A model generated the notes under the pieces. That model saw only the letters and a list, made by a program, of their open reading frames with translations. It was not told the origin of the DNA and ran no database searches. A DNA stretch of 35,946 nt, taken from NCBI GenBank assembly GCA_036556825.1, contig DATBIR010000061.1, positions 1 to 35,946 of the forward strand, written 5' to 3'. Made by a program: the position numbers and the translations under genes. The DNA comes from JAJKJG01 sp036556825 (GTDB lineage: Bacteria > Pseudomonadota > Alphaproteobacteria > Rhizobiales > Beijerinckiaceae). Shown here one piece after another: positions 22,395 through 31,048 of the stretch (positions within the stretch are counted from its first letter, which is position 1; each line of letters begins with the position of its first letter).

Positions 22395-22907
22395 ATGGAA
22401 AATACGACCCGCGTCAGCATGGCTGCGCTTGCGAACACTCCCCCCTTCGGCCAGGAGACCGGGGCGTCGCACCATGCCGACCGGGCGAGGCCGCGCGCGG
22501 CGCTTCACGTCGTGCCGACCGAGGCCGCCCCCGATCTCGATCACTTCGTCGAACGCGACGGCATGCGCTTTGCCGGAACGCACCTGATCGTCGACCTGTG
22601 GCAGGCATCGGCGCTCGACGACGTCGCTGCCGTCGAGGCGGCGCTGCGCACGGCCGCGGCGGCGGCCGGCGCGACGCTCCTCAACGTCGACCTTCACTGC
22701 TTCACGCCAAACGGCGGCATCACCGGCGTCGCGGTGCTCGCCGAGAGCCATATCTCGATCCACACCTGGCCGGAGCGCGCCTATGCGGCCGTCGACGTGT
22801 TCATGTGCGGCGAGGCGCAGCCGCACAAGGCCATCGAGGTGCTGCGGCACGCGTTCCACCCGCGGATGCTGACGGTGTCCGAGCACCGGCGCGGAGTGAT
22901 GCCGTGA
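22395..22907 (+). CDS. speD: S-adenosylmethionine decarboxylase proenzyme (SpeD/SpeH type)
   Basis: 170 residues. Makes decarboxylated SAM, the aminopropyl donor for spermidine. The self-cleavage site is E117-S118 in LAESHISIHTWPE, S118 becoming the pyruvoyl group; the loop cysteine C138 in DVFMCGEAQPHKA and H123 are the expected catalytic partners. The first 50 residues are a non-conserved extension before GTHLIVDLW. ATG with GGAGG. The stop overlaps the speE GTG start by 4 bases. Its cytosolic product goes directly to SpeE. Assignment is secure. Confidence 0.95.
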   Translation: MENTTRVSMAALANTPPFGQETGASHHADRARPRAALHVVPTEAAPDLDHFVERDGMRFAGTHLIVDLWQASALDDVAAVEAALRTAAAAAGATLLNVDLHCFTPNGGITGVAVLAESHISIHTWPERAYAAVDVFMCGEAQPHKAIEVLRHAFHPRMLTVSEHRRGVMP

Positions 22908-23806
22908 ACTCGTTCCACGAAAGGCTGTACGAGCATCATTCGCAGGTGTTCACCGTCGACGCCGTGCTGCACGAAGGCCGCACCGATTTCCAGGACGTCC
23001 TCGTGTTCGAGAACCGGCTCTTCGGCCGGGTGCTGGTGCTCGACGGCGTCGTGCAGCTGACCGAGCGCGACAACCACATCTACCATGAGATGATCGCGCA
23101 TGTGCCGCTGATGGCGCACGGCGCGGCGAGGCGCGTGCTCATCATCGGCGGTGGCGACGGCGGCACCTTGAAGGAGGTGCTGAAGCATCCCGTCGAGTGC
23201 GTCGTCATGGTTGAGATCGACGGGCAGGTCATCGACGTGTCGCGGCGTTTCTTCCCGGAGGTGTCGGGCGGAGCCTTCGATGACCCGCGCGCCTCGGTCA
23301 TCGTCGGCGACGGCGTCGGCTACGTCGCCCGGACCGATTCGACCTTCGACGCCGTCATCGTCGATTCGACGGACCCAGTCGGGCCGGGTGAAGCGCTGTT
23401 CACCGCAGCGTTCTATCGCCAATGCCGGAACCTGCTCGCGCCGGGCGGGATGATCGTCGTGCAGAGCGGTGCGCCGTTCTACCAGCCCGGGCAGCTGCGG
23501 GGCGTCTGCGGGCGCCTGTCCTGCGCGTTTCCCGCCGTCAGGCTGTTCATGGCGCCCGTTCCGACCTATGCGGGCGGAATGCTGGCGCTTGTCGCGGCGG
23601 GCGAAGACCACAAGGCGCTGCGTCCCGCCGTGAAGATTCTGCGCGAGCGCGTGCTGCGCGTGCAGCCGCGCACGCGATATTACACGCCGGAAGTGCATCG
23701 CGCCGCCTTCACGCTGGCGCCGGAGCTCGCGCAACTCGTCGCTGACGAGCCGTTCCGTGAGCCGGACCTGCGGGGCGCGCCGGCCGACGCGCGCAGCGCC
23801 GCATGA
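22904..23806 (+). CDS. speE: Spermidine synthase
   Basis: 300 residues. Transfers the aminopropyl group from decarboxylated SAM to putrescine. Key segments: the GGGDGGTLKEVLKHP nucleotide loop, VMVEIDGQVIDVSRRF, and the catalytic Asp in VIVDSTDPVGPGEALF; YHEMIAHVPL and the PVPTYAGGML loop complete the putrescine site. GTG start overlapping speD (GTGA), so translational coupling is expected. A palindromic element lies just after the stop, between this gene and the convergent stress-protein gene. Putrescine supply (ornithine or arginine decarboxylase) is not encoded in the window. Confidence 0.95.
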   Translation: MNSFHERLYEHHSQVFTVDAVLHEGRTDFQDVLVFENRLFGRVLVLDGVVQLTERDNHIYHEMIAHVPLMAHGAARRVLIIGGGDGGTLKEVLKHPVECVVMVEIDGQVIDVSRRFFPEVSGGAFDDPRASVIVGDGVGYVARTDSTFDAVIVDSTDPVGPGEALFTAAFYRQCRNLLAPGGMIVVQSGAPFYQPGQLRGVCGRLSCAFPAVRLFMAPVPTYAGGMLALVAAGEDHKALRPAVKILRERVLRVQPRTRYYTPEVHRAAFTLAPELAQLVADEPFREPDLRGAPADARSAA

Positions 23807-23850
23807 GCCGGCCGCGATTGCGGCGACGTGGCGAGGCGCGCGGCGCTGGA

Positions 23851-23896
23851 GCATGATCCGGCGAAGTGGCTGCCACTTCGCCGGACAACATCATGC
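23851..23896. repeat. Rhizobiales-type palindromic repeat, probable bidirectional terminator
   Basis: TCCGGCGAAGTGG (23857-23869) pairs perfectly with CCACTTCGCCGGA (23873-23885), and outer GCATGA/TCATGC (23851-23856, 23891-23896) extend it. The layout GCATGATCC-n-AAGTGG...CCACTT-n-GGA-n-ATCATGC is that of a widespread short palindrome seen in Rhizobiales spacers. It sits between convergent speE and a USP gene and could end both transcripts. Confidence 0.7.
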
Positions 23897-23938
23897 GATA
23901 CGAGAAGGGCGTGAGCAGGAATTCGAAGCGATCCTGCC

Positions 23939-24868
23939 TTAGCGCGCTCCGGCGCGCATGCCGTCCCGGGACGACGCCCGTCGCGCCGCGCTCGCCCGGA
24001 TGAAGGCCGGTTGGGTGATCGCCGGGCGGACCGGCGGGATGGCCAGGACGTCGACGTCGACGACGCGCAGCACCTCCTCCGTGATGCTTCCGAGGAGCGC
24101 CTTGCCGAGTCCGGAGCGGCCATGCGTGCCCATGACCAAGAGGTCCGGCGAGGTGTCGCCGACGGCGCGCGTGATCACAGCGAGCGGCGAGCCTTCCTCG
24201 ACGCGGGCGGACCAGCCCTGGTCGTGCAGCCCGACCGCCGCCAGGAACACTGCGAGCTCGTGGCCGGCCTGGGCGCGCGCCATGTTGACGTAATCGGCGA
24301 TGCGTTCCCTGACGACGCCGACCTGGGACAACTTCCCCTTGGCGAGGGCGGCGAAGGCGTGCACGACGGTGACGTCGGCCTGGCCGATCAATCCCAACGC
24401 GGAGGCGCCGCGCAGCGCCTTGGCGGAGACGTCCGACAGGTCGACCGGCGCCAGCGCCTTGGCATAGGGGCCGTTCGCCTCGCCGTTGACGATCAGCACC
24501 GGATACGGGCCGTCCTGAAGCACGGCCTTGATCGTCCTGCCGACAGCGCCGAACAGGCGCTTGCGCGGGCGGCCGAGCACGACGAGGCCTGCGCCGTGCG
24601 CCACGGCAGTCTCCAGGATCGTCTCGCCCGGGCTGCCGGCCGCAACGAGCGGACGCACGCGAAGCCCGGCGAGCTCGGGAACTCCCGTCACCTGTTCCGC
24701 AAGCATGCGTTGCGCCTCGCGCATGTCCGCGTCGGTGGAGCCGGCCCGGACGTTGCCGACGACATGCAAGAGGAGGAGCTCGGCGCGCGTGTCGCGCGCC
24801 AGAATTCCGGCGCGCCGCACGGCCCGCTGCGAGCGGGTCGAGAAATCGGTGGCCGCAAGAATGCGCAT
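23939..24868 (-). CDS. Tandem universal stress protein, copy 1
   Basis: 309 residues with two USP domains. Domain 1 starts MRILAATDFSTRSQRAVRRA and has a degenerate nucleotide loop (VLGRPRKRLFGAVGRT). Domain 2 has an intact loop with G247, G250, G260 and S261 (GTHGRSGLGKALLGS), so ATP binding probably resides there. A basic 30-residue tail follows. ATG with GGAGAAGG site. Likely cytoplasmic dimer-like sensor. Two very short genes precede it in the same direction and probably form one transcript. Its closest relative in the window is at 31717, on the far side of the mrp operon. Confidence 0.9.
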   Translation of the reverse strand: MRILAATDFSTRSQRAVRRAGILARDTRAELLLLHVVGNVRAGSTDADMREAQRMLAEQVTGVPELAGLRVRPLVAAGSPGETILETAVAHGAGLVVLGRPRKRLFGAVGRTIKAVLQDGPYPVLIVNGEANGPYAKALAPVDLSDVSAKALRGASALGLIGQADVTVVHAFAALAKGKLSQVGVVRERIADYVNMARAQAGHELAVFLAAVGLHDQGWSARVEEGSPLAVITRAVGDTSPDLLVMGTHGRSGLGKALLGSITEEVLRVVDVDVLAIPPVRPAITQPAFIRASAARRASSRDGMRAGAR

Positions 24869-24908
24869 GTCCTTCTCCTCTTGGTTCAGGGTGCCAGGTG
24901 GTCCGAGG

Positions 24909-25073
24909 TCAGCCGATCATCTCGAGGACGATGCGGCGGAGCTCGGCGCGGTCGATCTTCGGGTCCTCGGGTTTCCAGCCGCCCCGCGGCGCTGCCTCGC
25001 GACGGACCTGCACGCGGCCGGCTGGCGACGCGGGTTTCGTGGCCGGCGCCTTCATGTGTTGCCTGTGGCTCAT
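24909..25073 (-). CDS. 54-residue basic protein, unknown function
   Basis: Starts MSHRQHMKAPATKPASPAGR and ends in an amphipathic Leu/Ile-rich tail (DRAELRRIVLEMIG), with a Trp-Lys-Pro linker between. The ATG has GGAAG ahead. It lies 40 bases upstream of the tandem-USP start and 30 bases downstream of another short gene, all on the minus strand. Short, basic N-terminus plus helical C-terminus suggests a protein- or nucleic-acid-binding peptide. Function unknown. Confidence 0.5.
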   Translation of the reverse strand: MSHRQHMKAPATKPASPAGRVQVRREAAPRGGWKPEDPKIDRAELRRIVLEMIG

Positions 25074-25103
25074 CTTCCATTTCTCTCAATCATCCCGCTC
25101 GGG

Positions 25104-25301
25104 TCAGGAGATTACGACCGAGACGGGATCGCTTGCCGGGAACGTCTCTTCGAGGGCCTCGTCCAGCCGCCGGTCCAGGCTGCGTTGCGAATTCGCGAAG
25201 CGGTTCTGGTCCCTCTCGGTTGTGATGGGATGAGGTTCGCGAATCGGGACATGCGACTGGGGCGGCGAACGGAACTCGGTTCCGTGGCGTGTGTTTGTCA
25301 T
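25104..25301 (-). CDS. 65-residue protein ending in an FPASDP motif
   Basis: A disordered N-terminal half (TRHGTEFRSPPQSHVP) leads to a short helix RRLDEALEETFPASDPVSVV. The DEALEETFPASDP ending is a recurrent motif in small uncharacterised proteins of several bacterial groups, which supports it as a real gene. ATG with GGAG site. First gene of the minus-strand set leading to the tandem-USP gene, and divergent from mrp. Likely stress-linked by context. Confidence 0.7.
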   Translation of the reverse strand: MTNTRHGTEFRSPPQSHVPIREPHPITTERDQNRFANSQRSLDRRLDEALEETFPASDPVSVVIS

Positions 25302-25398
25302 GCTGTTCTCCAGGCCTGTGCGCCGCCCGCGGCATGCGCGCGAAAATCGCGCGCTCTGCCGGCGCCGCGCCAGGTCGTTTTCGATTGATCAGGAGGTC

Positions 25399-25506
25399 AT
25401 GGTCCCGAACGGTCGAGCGCGTGGCGCTCGCCGGATTCGGGCGCTCAGCGGCCTGCGACGAGGCGGCCGGCGCGAAGGATCGCGATGTGACGTGAAGCAA
25501 CCATGA
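25399..25506 (+). CDS. Possible 35-residue arginine-rich leader peptide before mrp
   Basis: ATG preceded by a textbook AGGAGGTC. The 35 residues have about 14 Arg/Lys and no hydrophobic core, unlike a normal small protein. Its stop lies in the CATGAC/GTCATG dyad, just before RNA segments that could pair in two exclusive ways. Translation might control folding of the mrp leader. Equally it could be a chance reading frame. Confidence 0.3.
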   Translation: MVPNGRARGARRIRALSGLRRGGRREGSRCDVKQP

Positions 25507-25571
25507 CTATGGGTCATGTAAGGACATACGGCCACGGATCAAGCGCCGCGTCCGCTTCATTATGTCCGTGG
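25502..25571 (+). promoter_or_regulatory. mrp leader with mutually exclusive pairings
   Basis: CATGAC/GTCATG form a 6-bp dyad at 25502-25518. Downstream, TATGTCCGTGG (25561-25571) can pair through TATGTCC with GGACATA (25522-25528) or through TCCGTGG with CCACGGA (25532-25538), 7 bp each, but not both. This is the pattern of an RNA switch or attenuator. It could also be a complex operator. No known riboswitch class is recognised. Confidence 0.35.
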
Positions 25572-25684
25572 AACCGTCCGTCGCTTGCGGTCGGGTGCGC
25601 CCGCATGGTTGAAGGGCAGGGCTGGCTCCCGGCGCGCGAACGGAGGCGACGATCGAAAACACGGCAGGCACGCTCCTCGTCGCG

Positions 25685-28597
25685 GTGCTGACGCTCCCTT
25701 TTGTCGGCAGCGCGATCGCCGGTCTCATGCGGGCGAACGCGCGCAACGCCGAATCGTGGCTGGCGGGCTGCGTCTGCCTCGTCGGGCTCGTCCTGGTGTC
25801 GACGAGCTATCCGGGCGTGGCCGACGGCGGCGTGATCAAGACGGAATTGGACTGGGTGCCGGCGCTCGGCCTGCACTTCACATTGAGGATGGACGGCCTC
25901 GCCTGGGTGCTTGCGATGCTGGTCACCGGCATTGGCCTGCTCGTCGTCGTGTATGCGCGCTATTACATGTCGGCGGCCGATCCGGTGCCGCGCTTCTTCG
26001 CGTTCCTGCTCGCCTTCATGGGGGCGATGCTCGGCATCGTTCTGTCGGGCAACCTCATCCAGCTCGTCTTCTTCTGGGAGCTGACTAGCCTCTTCTCCTT
26101 CCTCCTGATCGGCTACTGGCATCAGACCGCGCAGGCCCGCGACGGTGCGCGCATGGCGCTGACCATCACGTCGGCGGGCGGCCTCTGTCTGTTCGCCGGC
26201 GTGCTGGTGATCGGTCACATCGTCGGCAGCTACGACCTCGACCGGGTGCTGGCTTCGGGCGACCAGATCCGGGCGCATTCCCTCTATTTGCCTGCGCTGC
26301 TCCTCGTTCTCCTGGGCGCCCTGACCAAGAGCGCCCAGTTCCCCTTCCATTTCTGGCTGCCGCACGCGATGGCGGCCCCGACGCCGGTCTCGGCCTACCT
26401 GCATTCGGCGACCATGGTGAAGGCCGGCGTCTTCCTGCTCGTGCGGCTGTGGCCGGCCCTGGGCGGAACCAACGAATGGCTCTGGCTGGTCGGATCCGCC
26501 GGCCTGATCACGTTCATCCTGGGCGCCTTCCTCGCCGTCTTCCAGCAGGACCTGAAGGGACTGCTCGCCTATTCGACCATCAGCCACCTCGGCCTGATCA
26601 CCCTTCTGACGGGACTGGATACCCCGTTCGGCCAGATCGCCGCGATCTTCCACATCATGAACCACGCGACCTTCAAGGCGTCGCTGTTCATGGCAGCCGG
26701 CATCATCGACCACGAAAGCGGCACACGTGATATCCGCCGCCTGAGCGGCCTCTGGCGCTTCATGCCGATCACGGCGACGCTGGCCATGGTCGCCGCCGCG
26801 GCGATGGCTGGCGTGCCTCTGCTCAACGGCTTTCTGTCGAAGGAGATGTTCTTCGCCGAGACCATCGAGATGCACGACAACTCACTGGTGGATCAGGCGC
26901 TCCCGTACATCGTCACGCTCGCCAGCATGTTCACGGTCGCCTATTCGCTGCGTTTCATCCGCGACGTGTTTTTCGGCCCGGCGCCGCGCGACCTGCCGCG
27001 CGTTCCGCACGAGCCCCCGTTCCTGATGAGGTTCCCGGCGGAGCTTCTCGTCCTTGCATGCCTCGTCGTCGGCATCATGCCTGCCTTCACCATCGGACCG
27101 GTCCTCGAAACCGCGGTGCGGTCGGTCCTGCGCGGCGCGCCGGTGCCGGAATACAGCCTCGCCGTCTGGCACGGCTTCACGCCCGAGCTCCTCATGAGTC
27201 TCGTCGCGATGAGCGGCGGGGTTGCCATCTATGCCATGCTGCGCTCCTACCTCGTCACGCATGACGGGCCGCCGCTTCTGCGGCGCGTCAAGGGCCAGAG
27301 GATCTTCGAGTGGACGCTCGTCTTCCTGTCGTGGCGGCTGGCGAGATGGCTGGAAGGGATCCTCGGCACGCGGCGTTTGCAGCCGCAGCTCCAGATCCTG
27401 GTGATCTTCGCCTTCGTGGCCGCCCTGGTGCCGCTGCTCGGCCGGGGGATCGCCCTCGCGAGCCCGCCTGCCGGCGGCCTCGACCTTGCCTTCATGCTCG
27501 TCTGGGCCGTCGGCATCGCCTGCGCGCTCGGCGCGGCCTATCTCGGCAAGTTCCACCGGCTCGCGGCGACGATCCTGCTCGGAGGCGCAGGGCTCGTCAC
27601 CTGCATCAGCTTCGTCTGGCTGTCGGCTCCGGACCTCGCCCTGACGCAGCTGGTCGTCGAGTCGGTGACCACCGTCCTGCTGCTCCTCGGCCTGCGCTGG
27701 CTGCCCAAGCGTATCGAGGGCGTCGACGACGAAAGCCCTGCCGCCGGTGCGATCCGGTGGTATCGCGTCCGCGACCTCGTCATCGCCGCCGCCGCCGGAG
27801 GCGGCCTCGCGGTGCTCGCCTATGCGGCCATGATCCTGCCGGCGCCCGACACCATCTCGCGCTATTTCGTGGAGAACGCCTACACGCGCGGCGGCGGGAC
27901 CAACATCGTCAACGTGATCCTGGTCGACTTCCGCGGCTTCGACACCCTGGGGGAGATCACCGTCGTCGCGGTCGTCGCGCTGACGGTCTATGCGCTGCTG
28001 CGGCGGTTCCGTCCGGCGCCCGACAGCATTCCCGTTCCCGAGCAGCAGCGCGCCCAGGATGCCGGCGACGATGCGCATCCGGACCGGACGAAAGGCGACA
28101 CCATCAAGGAGGCGATGGCAATCCCCGCATTGATGATGACGCTGCTCTTCCCGGTGATCGGCACGGCGGCGATCTTCCTGCTCCTGCGCGGACATGATCA
28201 GCCCGGGGGCGGCTTCATCGCCGGCATTACCATGGCGGTCGCCTTCATCATGCTCTACATGGCGCGCGGAGCGGAATGGGTCGAGGCGCGCCTGCGCATC
28301 CTGCCCGTGCGCTGGATGGGCCTCGGCCTGACGCTGGCTTGCGGGACCGGCGCCGCCGCATGGCTGTTCTCCCGGCCGTTCCTGACCTCGTCCTTCTCTT
28401 ACGCCGACATGCCTCTGCTCGGCCGCATTCCCATTGCCAGCGCGCTCTGGTTCGACCTCGGCGTCTTTGCGCTCGTCGTCGGCGCCACCGTGCTGATGCT
28501 GATCGCGCTCGCTCACCAGTCGCTGCGGAGCCACCGCCTGCCGCAGCCGCCGGCGCCGAGGCCGCGGCCCGCACCTGCATTGGCCGGGGACGAGTGA
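25685..28597 (+). CDS. mrpA: Mrp cation/H+ antiporter subunit A fused to subunit B
   Basis: 970 residues, largest subunit of the Mrp (Pha/Mnh) Na+(K+)/H+ antiporter, related to Complex I NuoL. The proton-antiporter core carries the conserved FFWELTSLFSFLLIGYW (Glu near residue 130), and TKSAQFPFHFWLPHAMAAP with the key lysine at about 220. A C-terminal MrpB domain (about residues 805-945, LLRGHDQPGGGFIAGI) is fused, as in rhizobial PhaAB. The start shown is GTG at 25685. A better-placed GGAGG (25642-25646) lies five bases before ATC at 25652, giving IENTAGTLLVAVLTLP, so the true start may be a non-standard codon or a base miscall. The operon continues with 1-4-base overlaps. Confidence 0.95.
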   Translation: MLTLPFVGSAIAGLMRANARNAESWLAGCVCLVGLVLVSTSYPGVADGGVIKTELDWVPALGLHFTLRMDGLAWVLAMLVTGIGLLVVVYARYYMSAADPVPRFFAFLLAFMGAMLGIVLSGNLIQLVFFWELTSLFSFLLIGYWHQTAQARDGARMALTITSAGGLCLFAGVLVIGHIVGSYDLDRVLASGDQIRAHSLYLPALLLVLLGALTKSAQFPFHFWLPHAMAAPTPVSAYLHSATMVKAGVFLLVRLWPALGGTNEWLWLVGSAGLITFILGAFLAVFQQDLKGLLAYSTISHLGLITLLTGLDTPFGQIAAIFHIMNHATFKASLFMAAGIIDHESGTRDIRRLSGLWRFMPITATLAMVAAAAMAGVPLLNGFLSKEMFFAETIEMHDNSLVDQALPYIVTLASMFTVAYSLRFIRDVFFGPAPRDLPRVPHEPPFLMRFPAELLVLACLVVGIMPAFTIGPVLETAVRSVLRGAPVPEYSLAVWHGFTPELLMSLVAMSGGVAIYAMLRSYLVTHDGPPLLRRVKGQRIFEWTLVFLSWRLARWLEGILGTRRLQPQLQILVIFAFVAALVPLLGRGIALASPPAGGLDLAFMLVWAVGIACALGAAYLGKFHRLAATILLGGAGLVTCISFVWLSAPDLALTQLVVESVTTVLLLLGLRWLPKRIEGVDDESPAAGAIRWYRVRDLVIAAAAGGGLAVLAYAAMILPAPDTISRYFVENAYTRGGGTNIVNVILVDFRGFDTLGEITVVAVVALTVYALLRRFRPAPDSIPVPEQQRAQDAGDDAHPDRTKGDTIKEAMAIPALMMTLLFPVIGTAAIFLLLRGHDQPGGGFIAGITMAVAFIMLYMARGAEWVEARLRILPVRWMGLGLTLACGTGAAAWLFSRPFLTSSFSYADMPLLGRIPIASALWFDLGVFALVVGATVLMLIALAHQSLRSHRLPQPPAPRPRPAPALAGDE

Positions 28598-28938
28598 TGG
28601 AGCTGATCGTCGCCTTGGGCATCGGCGCGCTCGCGGGCTCGGGCGTCTGGCTCATCCTGCGTCCGCGCACCTTCCAGGTGATCGTCGGCCTGTCGCTGCT
28701 CTCCTATGCGGTCAATCTCTTCATCATCGTCATGGGCCGGCTGCGCACGGGCGCTCCGATCCTGGCCGGCCGCGGGGCGGGCGATCCGTCGCAATATGCC
28801 GATCCGCTGCCGCAGGCGCTCGTCCTGACGGCCATCGTCATCAGCTTCGCGACGACGGCCCTTTTCCTGGTGGTGCTGCTCGCATCGCGAGGCTTGACGG
28901 GAACCGATCATGTCGACGGCAGGGAGCCCGAGCCGTGA
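28597..28938 (+). CDS. mrpC: Mrp antiporter subunit C
   Basis: 113 residues with three membrane segments, NuoK-like. IVALGIGALAGSGVWLILRP, QVIVGLSLLSYAVNLFIIVMG and a third helix LVLTAIVISFATTALFLVVL match MrpC. ATG overlaps the mrpA stop as TGATG and the stop overlaps the mrpD GTG start. Required for assembly of the membrane complex. Confidence 0.95.
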   Translation: MELIVALGIGALAGSGVWLILRPRTFQVIVGLSLLSYAVNLFIIVMGRLRTGAPILAGRGAGDPSQYADPLPQALVLTAIVISFATTALFLVVLLASRGLTGTDHVDGREPEP

Positions 28939-30563
28939 GCGGCGTCGCCGACCACCTCGTGATCGCACCGATCGTGCTGCCGCTTGTCGCCGGCGCCGTG
29001 ATGCTGCTGTTCGACGAGCGCGGACGCACCGCCAAGGCGGCGATCAATGTCGGCTCGACGCTCGGCCTCGTCGCCATCGCCATCGCCCTGCTCGCGACCA
29101 CGGACGTATCATCTCGTGGCGTGACGGTCATTTACCGCCTCGGCGACTGGCCGGTGCCGTTCGGGATCGTGCTCGTCGCGGACCGGCTCTCGGCTCTCAT
29201 GCTGCTCCTGACGGCCTTGCTGGCCGCCGCCGCGGTGGTTTTCGCGCTCGCCCGGTGGCACCGCGCCGGCGCGCATTTTCATTCCCTGTTCCAATTCCTG
29301 CTGGCGGGTCTCGACGGCGCTTTCCTGACAGGCGACCTGTTCAACCTGTTCGTCTTCTTCGAGCTGATGCTGGCCGCATCCTACGGACTTGCGCTGCACG
29401 GCTCGGGGCCCGGACGCGTGAGAGCCGGGCTGCACTACATCGTGGTGAACCTCGCGGCCTCGCTGCTGTTCCTGGTCGGCGTCAGCCTGATCTACGGGGT
29501 TTCGGGCACGCTCAACATGGCCGATCTGGCCGCGCGCATCCCGGGCATCGCGACGGAGAGCCGCGGCCTTCTCGAAGCCGGTGCCGCCGTGCTCGCGACC
29601 GCCTTCCTGCTGAAGGCAGGCATGTGGCCCCTCTGCTTCTGGCTGCCGGCCACCTATGCCGCCGCGAGCCCGCCCGTAGCGGCGATCTTCGCCATGATGA
29701 CCAAGGTTGGCGTCTATATCGTGCTGAGGCTCTGGCTCCTCCTGTTCGGCGACGCGGCAGGAGCGTCCGCGCATTTCGGCGGAGACGTGCTCCTGCTCGG
29801 CGGATTGGCCACCATCGCATTCGGCGCGATCGGCACGCTCGCCTCGCAGGATATGGCGCGCTTGACGGCCCATTCGGTGCTGGTGTCGTCCGGAACGGTG
29901 CTCGCCGCCATCGGCATGGGCGAGGCCGGCGTGACCAGCGCCGCGCTGTTCTACCTGGTCAGCTCCACGCTCGCGCTCGGCGCCCTGTTCCTGCTTGTCG
30001 AGCTGGTCGAGCGCGGGCGCGAACCCGGAGCCGACGTCCTGGCGGTCACCAGGGAGGCCTATGGCGAAGACGACCTGCGTGATGCGGAGGAGGAGGTCGG
30101 GCTCGCCATTCCGGCGACCATGGGAATTCTCGGGCTCACCTTCATCGGCTGCGCCCTTGTCATCGCCGGGCTGCCGCCGCTGTCCGGCTTCATCGCCAAA
30201 TTCGCGCTCCTGACCGCCGCGCTGAACCCGGCCGGATCGGCCGGCGGCGGCGTCAGGACGGCGGCATGGGCCTTGCTGGCCATCCTGATCCTCTCCGGAC
30301 TGGCCGCGGTCATCGCCATGACGCGCGCCGGCATGCGCTCCTTCTGGGCGGCGCCTGATCGTGCCGTGCCGCGCGTGCGGATCATCGAAATGGCGCCGGT
30401 CGCCATACTTCTGCTTCTGTGCGCCCTGCAGACGATCCAGGCCGGCCCGGTCTTGCGATACATGCATGCGGCGGCACAGTCGCTGCACATGCCCCAGACC
30501 TACATCCGCGCCGTTCTGCAGCCGGAACCCGGGGGCGGGAACGCGGAGGGCGGGCGGCGATGA
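28935..30563 (+). CDS. mrpD: Mrp antiporter subunit D
   Basis: 542 residues, about 14 membrane helices, NuoN/NuoM-like proton channel subunit. Conserved FNLFVFFELMLAASYGLALHG carries the helix-5 glutamate, and TAFLLKAGMWPLCFWLPATY the lysine (about residue 225). GTG start in a GTGA overlap with mrpC. Paired with MrpA to drive cation exchange. The hydrophilic insert around residue 370 (RGREPGADVLAVTREAYGED) is typical of rhizobial PhaD. Confidence 0.95.
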   Translation: MSGVADHLVIAPIVLPLVAGAVMLLFDERGRTAKAAINVGSTLGLVAIAIALLATTDVSSRGVTVIYRLGDWPVPFGIVLVADRLSALMLLLTALLAAAAVVFALARWHRAGAHFHSLFQFLLAGLDGAFLTGDLFNLFVFFELMLAASYGLALHGSGPGRVRAGLHYIVVNLAASLLFLVGVSLIYGVSGTLNMADLAARIPGIATESRGLLEAGAAVLATAFLLKAGMWPLCFWLPATYAAASPPVAAIFAMMTKVGVYIVLRLWLLLFGDAAGASAHFGGDVLLLGGLATIAFGAIGTLASQDMARLTAHSVLVSSGTVLAAIGMGEAGVTSAALFYLVSSTLALGALFLLVELVERGREPGADVLAVTREAYGEDDLRDAEEEVGLAIPATMGILGLTFIGCALVIAGLPPLSGFIAKFALLTAALNPAGSAGGGVRTAAWALLAILILSGLAAVIAMTRAGMRSFWAAPDRAVPRVRIIEMAPVAILLLLCALQTIQAGPVLRYMHAAAQSLHMPQTYIRAVLQPEPGGGNAEGGRR

Positions 30564-31048
30564 CGTGGCTTCTGCCGCATCCCATCGCCAGCGCCGTGCT
30601 GCTCGCGCTCTGGCTGCTGCTCAACATGTCGACGTCGGCCGGCCACATCCTCCTCGGCTGCGCGGTGGCGCTGGCCGGGGGCTGGGCCCTTCGCGCATTG
30701 CGGCCGCCAGCGACGCGGATCGGCCGGCCGGGCGCGATGCTGCGCTTGTGGGCGCTGGTCTTCGCCGACATCGCGAGGTCGAACGTCGCGGTGGCGCGCA
30801 TCGTCCTGGGCCTTGGCGGGCGGGCGCAAAAGTCCGGCTTCGTCGACATTCCTCTCGACCTGCGCGATCCCTATGGGCTCGCCATCCTGGCCTGCATCAT
30901 CACGTCGACTCCCGGGACGCTGTGGGTGAAGCACGAGCCGATGACCGGCATGCTGACCATCCACGTCCTCGACCTCGTCGACGAGCGCGAGTGGATCCGC
31001 ACGATAAAAGGGCGCTACGAACGACTCTTGCTGGAGATCTTCGCATGA
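30560..31048 (+). CDS. mrpE: Mrp antiporter subunit E
   Basis: 162 residues. Two N-terminal membrane helices (WLLPHPIASAVLLALWLLLN, HILLGCAVALAGGW) and a cytoplasmic domain (IPLDLRDPYGLAILACIITS, TPGTLWVK, HVLDLVDEREWI) define MrpE. ATG in ATGA overlap with mrpD. Stability and ion-selectivity subunit in the characterised family. Confidence 0.95.
   Translation: MTWLLPHPIASAVLLALWLLLNMSTSAGHILLGCAVALAGGWALRALRPPATRIGRPGAMLRLWALVFADIARSNVAVARIVLGLGGRAQKSGFVDIPLDLRDPYGLAILACIITSTPGTLWVKHEPMTGMLTIHVLDLVDEREWIRTIKGRYERLLLEIFA

Larger units (their letters stand above)
25302..25684. other. Divergent control region upstream of mrp
   Basis: Contents: hairpin GCGCGCGA-AAA-TCGCGCGC (25336-25354); a 35-codon arginine-rich reading frame at 25399-25506 with an AGGAGGTC ribosome site (MVPNGRARGARRIRALSGLR), possibly a leader peptide; dyad CATGAC-TATGG-GTCATG (25502-25518) across its stop; and competing pairings at 25522-25571. 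The promoters of both divergent transcripts must be here. Confidence 0.5.

Noticed and set aside
26882..28534. Long minus-strand frame in mrpA (and similar ones at 25514-26875 and 29109-30488)
   Set aside because: Charged, low-hydrophobicity translations produced by the mirror of membrane-helix codons; no ribosome sites.
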